A stretch of DNA of 64,000 nt from the NCBI GenBank assembly GCA_030435675.1, contig CM059621.1:2976001-3040000 (forward strand), in the 5' to 3' direction. The position numbers were made by a program, and so were the translations under genes. This DNA is from Steinernema hermaphroditum. Its lineage: Eukaryota > Nematoda > Chromadorea > Rhabditida > Steinernematidae. The notes under the pieces were generated by a model. That model made no database searches, was not told where the DNA came from, and was given only the letters and a program-made list of their open reading frames with translations. Shown here one piece after another: positions 55,550-64,000 of this stretch (the first letter of the stretch is position 1; the number at the start of each line of letters is the position of its first letter).

Positions 55550-55792
55550 TCATTCAACCTCATAAGAATGTAGTATATCGGCTCGCATCTGAAAAAAACC
55601 AACATGAACAGAAAATTCTCTTAACACTACCTTCAAGAGCTGTCCATTTTCTTGGAACACGACTGTCGACAGCTTCTTTCCCGTTCTTACATGTGCATGG
55701 AAGTTAACACACCATTTAATAAATATCAGAACCGCCAGAATGAGAAAGATGAGTAGCACTACAACAGCGCCAATTTCCACTGTTTTCGCCAT
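55550..55792 (-). CDS. Small single-pass membrane protein (66 aa, 2 exons)
   Basis: Model: complement(join(55550..55588,55631..55792)), a 42-bp intron with donor AAG|GTAGTG and acceptor TTTTTTTCAG. After MAKTVEIG comes a strong hydrophobic helix (AVVVLLIFLILAVLIFI). A Trp-Cys and basic cytoplasmic-type tail follows (HAHVRTGKK, STVVFQENGQLLK, MRADILHSYEVE). No family recognised. Size and layout recall the small protein at 56934-57134, but sequences differ. Being short it could be missed by automatic annotation; the excellent intron supports it. Confidence 0.6.
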   Translation of the reverse strand: MAKTVEIGAVVVLLIFLILAVLIFIKWCVNFHAHVRTGKKLSTVVFQENGQLLKVVLREFSVHVGFFQMRADILHSYEVE

Positions 55793-56933
55793 GGAGAAGG
55801 AACAAAAACAGCGAACAATAGAGACAATTGAGTTTTTGCTTGAAGTGAACACAGACGTTGGCTGCAGCCGAATGCACTCCAACACAAGGAATTCAATTGG
55901 GCGGTGGAAAAACAAGGCGAAAACATGACGCAAGGAGTGTCACGCTTTTTCAATGCATTAATAATGTAACTTTGGACAAATATGTGCACAACACGCCCGT
56001 GAGTCAACAACATAGGAATGTTAATTAGATGGCAAAATACTTAACTCGATGCAAAAAAAAGATATATTCGCTCAATGCATATTGTAAAATTTCCCTGGTC
56101 TTAAGATCTTTGTTCACTGTGCATTCTTTTGGCTCGCTTGGTCGAAAACGGATCACCTCTAGAAACTATAACTGAAAGACAACACTTTTGCAATGGATTT
56201 GCGTCGCTTTCGCAATGTGGCTTTGATTTGAAAGGCGATTCATTTTTTAATGTTACGTCTTCGATGTCTTAATGCTATCAATAAATGTTTGCAAAACTGC
56301 ATCCACCAAAACATGCATTTGCTACACTGCAGGCAAGTGCATTTGCTACGAGTGTTTCTAAAGTATCGAGGCTAGGTTAGCACAGAGTCTAGCACCACCA
56401 TTCCAGACTTACAAGGGACCGGTCAAACCTGTAACATTAAGATCGATGGGAGACTAAAAGCAAACGATGTTGGTAGAACACCATCTTTGGCTTACGGGTA
56501 GCCTCTGTTGCATACTGACCAGACGCATTGATTCTTTGTTCAATATCCGTCTGGGTCTCACCGCGATTGGTCACTCTGTCTGCGTGTTGTCTATGCTGTC
56601 TAGGGTAGCGACCGCTCTCCGGCTTATTTGTACATAAAAGTTTAATTACCCAAGTTTAAGGTCTCCACCAGGTTGAAGAAAATCATTGCTGCTCTGATAG
56701 AAACGACGTTAGGGTGAGTGACCCTCTCCGTCGCACCCAGATGAAAGCGATACATGTTTTGCTCCATTGGACCGCTCCGCTTTTCGTCCGTTGGAGACCT
56801 CAAACGCTCAGTTCAGTCGGTTCCAGCGTTTTTTTTTTCTTCAACTGAAGCAAATGCTTCGCCGTTTCCAGACAAATCACAGAAACGTTCGTTTTAACCC
56901 TTTATTTCTACATACATAGCCTTCAGAGGCTTT
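55793..56933. other. Intergenic region
   Basis: 1.1 kb, no supported gene. A GC-rich stretch at 56390-56660 looks repetitive and shares a short block with 45735, but its nature is unclear. Screened by eye for 5S rRNA and tRNA: none convincing. Confidence 0.4.
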
Positions 56934-57134
56934 CTATACAAAACTAATATCTTGCGCCAATGAAGACAGATCACGAAGTGGTAGGGCTGCTGCTTCGTCG
57001 TCAACAGGACGTCTATCCAGATGAGATAGAACTACACATGCGCAGATGCTGAATACAAGTGCAAACAAGATAGCGATTATATAGATAACGATGAGTATTG
57101 TTGAAAATATCTGCTTTGGATCGGACATCTCCAT
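56934..57134 (-). CDS. Small single-pass membrane protein (66 aa, possibly 5'-incomplete)
   Basis: ATG at 57134, stop at 56934. MEMSDPKQIF is followed by a long hydrophobic helix (TILIVIYIIAILFALVFSICACVVL) and an acidic/polar tail (RRPVDDEAAALPLRDLSSLA). An acceptor (ATATTTCAG) lies 10 bases before the ATG and a donor (CAG|GTAGTA) about 55 bases upstream. One or more 5' exons are likely, either untranslated or encoding an ectodomain in the frame that continues RISIQ. No family recognised. Confidence 0.52.
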   Translation of the reverse strand: MEMSDPKQIFSTILIVIYIIAILFALVFSICACVVLSHLDRRPVDDEAAALPLRDLSSLAQDISFV

Positions 57135-57544
57135 AAAAGGCCGCTGAAATATATCACTATCAAAGGAAAGTTGACATTTAAATACTACCTGTATCGAGAT
57201 TCGCTCGTTTGGACTGTCGGCCTTCCTCCTTCCGTTTGTTTGTCCAAGGCATATTTTGCCATCCCACTAGTGACCCTTTTAAAAGCCTCATCTGTGCTGA
57301 CGACAATTCGTGGGATGCAAAATCTTCTACGTCATTAGAACAAATGATGTCGGTATCGCAATGTGTGGTGACGACAAAAATACGGCAGAACCAGTTTATG
57401 GTAAACAACACCGAAAATCGAAGTCTTACGACATTAAGTCCGAGAGTTGAGAGCCTAAAATGTGGATGTCTTTGAACGAAGGAAGCCATTACTGCCGGTT
57501 ATTCATTATTCAGGTATTATCAACTGTTCTATACGAACGAAGAC

Positions 57545-57782
57545 AGATCAACGAAGATCAACTGACGCAGAAGCCTCCTCAAACGCCCCGAGAAGAAGAA
57601 GTTCGACCGCCATTTCTGGAGTTTCGCCCATTCCCAGATGCCCCGTGAAGCGCGCCGTCTACCACCGGTTCGACATCAACGCCGCGCCAGGAATGAAGCC
57701 GTCTACAAGTGATATCCTCTGTTGTCTATTAATTGGTGTCATGCAAGGCGTAACGCCTTTGATTCATGAAGTAAAGTCGTGA
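57545..57782 (+). repeat. Dispersed repeat with conserved peptide-like frame, copy 2
   Basis: Counterpart of 11270-11510 (inverted). In one frame it reads FWSFAHSQMPREARRL and stops soon after at NEAVYK. Nucleotide identity is high across about 230 bp, including CAGATGCCCC(A/C/G)TGAAGCGCGC. Confidence 0.5.
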
Positions 57783-58246
57783 AAGTCTATACGAACGGAA
57801 AATACGAACTATAATTGTTTCTGGGAAAAATATGGATTCTTGGAAATCCGCCTTCCGTTCGTATAATGAACAACCGGATTTGCACAATTTCCGCATAAAT
57901 GACGGTGTGACGATTTCACAAGAATTCACGAGACGTAAATATGTGTATGTGTATGAATGATGTCGCTGAAAAGGAAGTCAACAAGCGAAAAACACTCTGA
58001 GAAAAGGAATATTTCACCATCTTAACAACTGTTTTAGAAGATTGAATGGCTGGTTTTACATAAATCTTCTGGGTCATGTTGCTTGACCTTTTCCGCAATC
58101 GTGTGCTGTTGGCATTTTATTTACCGGCTCTTGAGAAAAATCTATTGAAAAATCGCCAGGAATCCAGAATCTCCGAATACGAACAAGAGCACAGGATCAC
58201 CGCACAATTAATTCATGTCTCGTCCCGTTTCAAACTCGTGCACTAA

Positions 58247-58665
58247 AGGCTGGGCCATACTTCTGAGACGCAGGTTGTGTCTCAAATTTTTGTTTGCGAT
58301 TTTTAAGTTTCTTTTTATGTGGTTTGCTGATATATGAGCCACGCGCAAGAGTCGCGCATCACTCATCCACCGTGTACGGGCAAAAAATTGGAATGAGATT
58401 CAAGGCTGCTGACTTGTGGGCGATTCTTTCTGTATCTCACCATGTGAGTCATGACTCATGTCTCAAGACCGTGAGACACAGAAAGAATTGAACACAGCTC
58501 ACGAGTTACCGTTCCTGTTCGAGTGATCTTTATAGTGAACTATTGCTGAGTGATGCGCGACTCATGCGCGTAGCTCACATTCCAGCAAGCCAGATAAGAT
58601 TAAACTTAAAAACCGCAAACAAAAATTTGAGACACAGCCTGTGTCTCAGAAGTATGGCCCAGCCT
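58247..58665. mobile_element. Foldback MITE with TAA target duplication (419 bp)
   Basis: TAA flanks both ends (58244-58246, 58666-58668). The ends are inverted: AGGCTGGGCCATACTTCTGA...TCAGAAGTATGGCCCAGCCT, with similarity continuing for over 60 bp (TGTGTCTCAAATTTTTGTTT). Inner blocks (GAGTCGCGCATCACTC and its complement) are also mirrored. A 3-bp T(A/T)A duplication is typical of PIF/Harbinger elements; that assignment is inference. Confidence 0.8.
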
Positions 58666-59262
58666 TAATCGAAGCTAGAGTAGCACAATGTCTAGGCAAA
58701 TCAATGCTTAGCCTTGAATCAGCTTAAAAAACATGACCAATGAGGCAAAGTCGGTAAAATTTGTCAATTCATGACGTAGTCGGAACTTTCCTCAATTGGC
58801 TCAAGAGCCCATTCAAGCCGACTGGAACCGCCGCTTTATATAACGGGAACAACCTCGACTACTCGCGAAAAGAAACGCGGTGTGAAGAAACCGCAGACGA
58901 TCAGAGAAAAGCACATGTCTTTTTCACATGGTTTATGTTTTTAGGTCGTTTGCGTCTGCCGAGCTGCACTTCCTAGACCACAGCATGAATATTTTCTTAC
59001 AGCAGGATACTGTCCGCCTATATATCTATCTATATTCTTATTCTATACAAAAAGGAACTGAATGGATGCTTTCGCAAACAGTGCTTGACGTTTCAAGTAA
59101 CTGTAGCAAAATGTAATCTTCTCAATTCCTGTACACGTCCCAGTTCAAAGTGCCAGCTGATCATGTATTTTCATTTAGTCGTGTTATTCGCATACTGCTC
59201 ATGGAACTGATTCCATAGGTCCGGATAATGTTTAACTCTCAAAGGTTGCCTACCTATAAGCG

Positions 59263-60234
59263 TTACGCTCTTTCCACACTTTTTTGTCCACCCAGCGGCA
59301 GTTGTTGACTTCTCGATTGGTCAACACGCATTCCACCTATACCAAACACCGCCCTTCGAAGTTTCCTAGAAACGTCGTAATTCGTCATGTTTCTTGTTCG
59401 CCCACCTGCTCAACAAAAGCGAGAGTCCTGGATTGATCCATCCGCAGTGGAATATGATGCAGGCATTAACGCCAATACCAGTCCATATGGAGTCTGGCAA
59501 GAAAAGGTCACCAAAATGCCAAGCCATATCGAGACATGTACATGAAATGAATTCCACAGTCGATAAGATGAGAAGTCGGACTTCTGTCGAAGATATGCTT
59601 ATCCTATTGCCAGACACTTGGCATCTATTGTAAGCCATCGAACACGCAATAAAGAGGTAGATAAGTAAAGAGGCTCCTATGAGAATCATAGATCCATAAA
59701 ATTCGATTTTCTGGACGACTTTGGCGTAAGGCACATCGTAGTCATAAAATAGACTCAGTCCATCGACTATAACCATAGGGGATAGTCTTGTCACATAGGA
59801 TAAGAAGAAAAAACATCCAAAAATCCAAGCACATAACAACAATATGGCGCTGATCTTCTTGGGTACATGAATCGCACAAACAACTTTAAGTCGATTAACG
59901 GATAAAACGAAGTTCACTGCCAACATAGCTATCCAAGAAGCTGCGAATATTGGCACAACGACATATTCAGTAAAGCCAAACAGTCCATAAGCACTGGCTA
60001 CCGTAATCCCAAATATTGATTGGCCACTAATCATGAGAAGGTCGCAAACACCTACTTGATTAATTAAGAAAAAGCACTCATTTTTGCGGAATTCTTTATA
60101 TTTGAACAACACCTAAAGGAGACAATGATGAAGACTATGAGTAAATTTACCCATAGCATTCTGAAGCAGATGGGTATCGGAATAGCGCCTAGGGAAACAT
60201 ATAGAGCTCCGGCGATGACGCTCGTACATTCCAT
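59263..60234 (-). CDS. Srt-like 7TM chemoreceptor (297 aa, 3 exons)
   Basis: Model: complement(join(59263..59365,59406..60112,60151..60234)). Exon 1 gives MECTSVIAGALYVSLGAIPI and CFRMLW (TM1). A 38-bp intron leads to VLFKYKEFRK, where the next TM begins. Motifs: GVCDLLMISGQ, GFTEYVVVP, LSVNRLKVV, QKIEFYGSM, EVRLLILSTVEF and GWINPGL. The last 40-bp intron (AGCAG|GTGGGC, TTTCTAG|GAAAC) was chosen over readthrough because it restores LSRKLRRAVFG, matching the tail of its paralogue at 49043. Readthrough would end 16 residues later in a different tail. Orphan sensory GPCR. Confidence 0.8.
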
Positions 60235-60371
60235 GACGAGAACAGGAAAGTTATTTCGGTTTCACGTGAACGTTATTTAGCCTTGCATAAGCAATGATTA
60301 TTTGAAGAGTTCCGAGAATGAATGCCGTGGGACAGTAGCAGGTGTACTACGTAGTACATATTCAATGCACG

Positions 60372-60895
60372 TGTTTAATGGGAATAAACGCGGCTGCGCG
60401 CGAATTCGCGCCCTCCAAATACTGAAAGCCATGTTGCCCTGCGGATGGCAAGACACCAGTAGCCTACCGGCGGTAAATACACGGCCTTTCGGATGGAGAC
60501 ACCATAGCCCCCCAAGTTATTTCGGTTTCACGTGAACGTTACGGGCGGCAAGATTGGCGCTCATGTAAATGACTGAAGGCCCAAAAACTGTAAAGTTTCA
60601 GGAAACTCGAACCGACAACTTTGCTGATTACGAAATAAGCAAAAAAAGTCATTCAAAAACTGCAAAAAAACTCAAAGCTTAGCATCGCCAGAGACATAGT
60701 GGAAGTAGAGCGCTACCATCTCAGCTGTCTGTGTGGTTCATTGCGAACGTTCTCCCTTTTGTAAGCGAGCGGTGTCTGGTTCGGTTCCCCTCGGGGTCCT
60801 TATTTTGTGTGGGTGTTTTCTCCGTGCTCACGGAAAAACACACACACACACACACAGACCAACGGACCCGTCGGTTCTCCGTTTATATATGGTAT
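60372..60895 (-). mobile_element. Palindrome-ended dispersed element, copy 3
   Basis: Inverted relative to copies at 29847 and 40113. Read on the minus strand it runs from TATATAAACGGAGAACCGAC through a (TG)n tract and AAAATAAGGACCCCGAGG to one or two CTTGCC(G/A)(C/T)CCGCAGGGC-like blocks. It ends with GGGCGCGAATTCGCGCGCAG and CCGCGTTTATTCCC. It has the repeated core only once, so it shows the pre-expansion state of copy 2. Confidence 0.65.
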
Positions 60896-61060
60896 GGCAT
60901 TACGCATAGTCTGACAATAGATCCAACAACCAATACTTGGCGCTCCTTGAATTTATAGAAAACAACCATCGAGTGATGAAACTAGCGAATTATTGGATTG
61001 GATCATTTGAAAGCGGGACACTTTTACAACTACCGTTTGATAGTAGACAGCTAATAACAA

Positions 61061-63869
61061 TTAATAGTAGGTCTCCTTCTCCACCCAACCACCAGGCCAG
61101 CGACGGATGCAGTAGCGACGAGCCTCATCGTAGATGAAGATTAGGAAAGAGAATGGAACGGCAGGAAACCACCATGTTGACCGGAGACCGTACATGTTGA
61201 GGCCATAGTCGAGACCCGGACAATAGCAGAGGAATATAGCGAGGAGTGTTTCGAAGACGAGTGCGAAGTTGAGGGCCCAATTGGTCATTCCTTGCTGAAC
61301 GATAGACTTGCGGCGGGTCTTCGAAATGATTAGGTTAGCCCACTGGACGACGACGACTGAGACGAAGAAAGCAGTCTGACAGGTGTGTTGGAGAATCTTG
61401 CGGTTCGCATAAGTCTAAGGCAGGTTGCATCATCACTACTACCTTCGAAACTCACCCATTCCTGCCCGTAGCTGTCGAGAACATTGTTCAGTGCTTTGGC
61501 GTCCCATTTAGCTCGGAGTAGAACGAGGTCCCATGGCAGGAATCCGTTGTCAGACATGACGTAGAAGTAAGCGAAGAATCCGGCAAATGCCTGAATCATG
61601 CCGATCTGTCCGTAGGCCAACGAGACGAGACGTTCGTTGATAACTTTATCATGAAGCGGATTACGAGGTTGACGTTTCATGACATCCGACTCGGCTTGTT
61701 CGTATACGAGCGATATGGCCGGTATTATGTCAGTCCCGAAATCGATGCAGAGAACGGTAAGGATTCCGAGTGGAAGGGGAATGCCGAGGAGGATATATGC
61801 GATGAAGGGCCAGATCTCGGGGACGTTGGAGGTGAGCGTGTAGGCAATGGATTTTTTGAGGTTATCGCAGATTAGGCGGCCCTCTTCAACGCCGTCCACG
61901 ATAGAGACGAAGCTGTCATCGAGAATAATGATGTCAGCAGCCTCTTTGGCCATTTCTGTTCCGGCTATTCCCAAAGCGACGCCAATGTTGGCTTGCTTCA
62001 GAGCAGCAGAGTCGGCGTCATCGTCACCGGTTACAGCTACAACTCGGCCCTGACGCTGAAAGCCCTGGACGATCATCAACTTCTGCTCGAAAGAGGTGCG
62101 GGCGAAGACGATTTCGGTGTGGTGACGGATGACTTCCCCCAGTTCTTCTTCGGACATTTGCTGAAGGTCCGCTCCGTGTATGACAGCGGCCTGCAACGAG
62201 TTAACACTTGCTGAAATATTTACACCTGCCTTGGCCTCGCAAGGATTAACATCTTCGACGGCAACTTGCCGTCTGACGGCGATGTCCTCAACGGTCTCCT
62301 CGGATATGATGCCGACAGATTTCGCGATGGCCTCTGCTCTGATCGGGTGGTCACCGGTGACCATAACGACATTGATCCCAGCCGAACGACAACGGGCTAC
62401 GGCGTCGGGGACGGAGGCGAGTGGTGGATCGATCATGGATATAAGTCCAACAAGCCGAAGTCCTTGAGTGGGGAAGTTAACGTTTTCGGTGTCGAACTGG
62501 AAATCGGTTGGGAACTGCGTTGTGTCGAGGTGAAAGTCACAGAAAGCGATGGCTCGCTCGCCCATACCTAAAAATTTTGGAGTATGTCACTTTATACAGT
62601 AGTTCGAGTTGTAAACAAAAGTGAATCATCTTTAAAATCTTCATGATATATCGTCTCTGTGTCACGGTTCAGCTTTTTCCATTCTATTGGGTTACTGCAT
62701 TAAAAATTTTATAAATGATGAACATTGTAAACAATCATAAATTGATAAACAATGATAAATATATGAGGTCGAAAATTGGACTAGTTATTTCCATTTATAC
62801 AAGCTCCCCCTAGTTTACAGAAAACTAGGCCAAATGTGGAAAAAGCCACACTTCAGGAATGGCGCCTGAAACCTCACGTTTTCAAATTGACCCCCAGACT
62901 GACTCTCCACGTTGAGCTGAGAGATTCCTCTTTTGCTGCTTATCTAGCATGATCTTAGCTCTATCTAACCATCACCTTTGTGCACCATTTAGAAATTAGA
63001 AGAGAATTGAAATATATAAACCACAAACCTCCAAGTTCCAGATGAGCGTTGTTAAACTCCTTTCTCAGATGACAGTCCAGTTCCACCTCCAGTCCGTCCA
63101 GTAGAATAGTTTTGCAGCGCTCGAGAATGCACTCAGGGGCACCCTTCATGAAAATTATGTGGCCTTCTTTCCCGTCGTCCGTTGTATGAATGGACAGTTG
63201 ACACTTGTCGGTAGAGTTAAATATCATCTCCGCAACTTTTCGGTACTTGGTGCGGTAGAGGCGGACGCTTCCTGTGCTCAACTCGGCATATTTAAGAAGA
63301 GCGATCTCCGTGGGATCTCCAGTGCACTGTCGGCGGAGAACCGGGATATCCTGCTGTCCTGGTTTGAAGTCGGCCATGTTGCATAGCGTGGCGATTCTCA
63401 CTAGGTCACGATGTGTGTTTCCCTTGACGACACTATCATCCCCAGACCCATCTTCGGACGTGTCGCATATTTCGATGTTTTGTCGTACCAAAGGTGAGCC
63501 ACAGTCATGCGATTATGTGTCAAGATGCCGGTCATGTCGGAGCATATGGTTGAGATGCATCCAAGAGTTTCGACATCTTCAAGATGTTTCACAAGGCAGT
63601 TGACGGAGGCCATCCGTTTCGCTGTCAGCGAAAGGCAGACGGTGACCGTTGCGATAAGCCCTTCCGGGACGTTGGCGACGACGATACCAATGAAACAGAC
63701 GATCGCTGCCATCCAGCCGTGGCCGAGAAGGAGGGCGACGCCGAAGAAGGTGGCGCCAAAGAAGATCGCCACTCCTGCAACGAACAAGACAAAATGCTCG
63801 AGTTCGTCAATGACATTAGCCATTTTGCAGTTCAGTCCAGAAGTCGAATAAGCGGAGATTCCAGAAAAA
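61061..63869 (-). pseudogene. Na+/K+-ATPase alpha-like P-type ATPase, C-terminal two thirds, degenerate
   Basis: Exons on the minus strand: about 63869-63029, 62567-61456 and 61414-61061; the N-terminal part lies beyond the right edge. Homology to the type IIC pump alpha subunit is unmistakable: [20 protein letters not shown] in TM4, RQCTGDPTEIALLKYAELS in the nucleotide domain, then [18 protein letters not shown] and [12 protein letters not shown]. The C-terminal half has [44 protein letters not shown] and the terminus [10 protein letters not shown]. But the phosphorylation motif DKTGT reads DMTGI, and the hinge TGDGVNDSPAL reads [11 protein letters not shown]. The frame also shifts by one base just after HLWYD (about 63480-63495), with homology on both sides. 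It is either a pseudogene or a non-pumping paralogue with a sequence error. Confidence 0.82.
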
Positions 63870-64000
63870 TCTGGTTATCTGAAGAGCAAAATATTTCATT
63901 AGTGAATGGGAATAGTGGGCTGTACGAAGTGCGGAAAAAAATCTGATCCTAATACGGAAGGTTCTCTTGTTAACAACACAATAAATCGCGCTGAGACTAT
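63870..64000. other. Probable intron at the right edge
   Basis: Minus-strand sequence before the ATPase exon looks intronic and AT-rich and ends in an acceptor (GCTCTTCAG or the following AACCAG). Further 5' exons would lie outside the window. Confidence 0.4.

Larger units (their letters stand above)
57135..59262. other. Intergenic region with a dispersed repeat and a MITE
   Basis: Contains the repeat copy at 57545-57782 and the TAA-flanked element at 58247-58665. The minus-strand frame 57178-57489 ends at a plausible donor but has no other support. Confidence 0.45.

Noticed and set aside
56390..56520. Possible 5S rRNA or other small RNA gene
   Set aside because: GC-rich block with GGGAGAC-like words, but the order and spacing do not match 5S rRNA or the spliced leader RNA.
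57178..57489. 103-aa minus-strand frame ending at a plausible donor
   Set aside because: Joining it to the next exon puts the membrane protein out of frame; no domain recognised.
1..64000. CRISPR arrays, bacterial operons or attachment sites
   Set aside because: Short introns, nematode families and repeat types show a eukaryotic nuclear region; no regular short repeats with unique spacers were found.

Overview
This is a gene-dense nuclear window from a rhabditid nematode. Three things point there: introns of about 40-45 bp with TTTCAG-like acceptors, families of nematode 7TM chemoreceptors, and nlp-29-like YGGW peptides. The very Gly-rich secreted proteins would suit a diplogastrid such as Pristionchus, but that is inference. 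Gene models were built by hand from reading frames, splice sites and paralogue comparison. Most multi-exon models close in frame from ATG to stop, and paralogues share exon lengths.

Layout. 0-3.6 kb: two tandem Srt-like 7TM receptors (the first runs off the left edge) with duplicated upstream DNA. 4.1-6.5 kb: a short LTR retrotransposon remnant (BEL/Pao-like) with a 5-bp target duplication, inserted into one arm of an older inverted repeat. 6.5-7.5 kb: an intronless Srh/Sri-like receptor. 7.9-10.9 kb: a large inverted duplication carrying two divergent Gly-rich secreted genes and the tail of a small secreted gene. 14.7-21.1 kb: three tandem Srx-type receptors with the same six-exon structure. 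22.1 kb: a neuropeptide-like precursor. 22.5-28.6 kb: two tandem SLC17-like MFS transporters. 31.7-33.3 kb: a four-repeat secreted protein. 33.9 kb: a small coiled-coil protein. 35.6-39.4 kb: a long CUB-like multidomain protein.

39.6-51.1 kb is a cluster of small secreted effectors: two near-identical Gly-rich proteins and a broken third copy, a Gly/Tyr/Met-rich peptide, two YGGW-type nlp peptides and a metallothionein-like Cys-rich protein. They have TATA or TACAAAAG boxes about 35-55 bp before the ATG. 49-60 kb holds three more Srt-like receptors and two tiny membrane proteins. The right edge carries the C-terminal two thirds of a Na+/K+-ATPase alpha-like gene whose catalytic motifs are degenerate and whose frame is broken once.

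Between the genes lie many non-autonomous transposons. Several have readable target duplications: two hAT-like (8 bp), one TAA-flanked and one TA-flanked. A dispersed family ends in a GCGCGAATTCGCGC palindrome, and one copy grew a 197-bp minisatellite. The biological theme is chemosensory receptor birth and death by tandem duplication, alongside surface, immune and stress peptide genes and active remodelling by small mobile elements.
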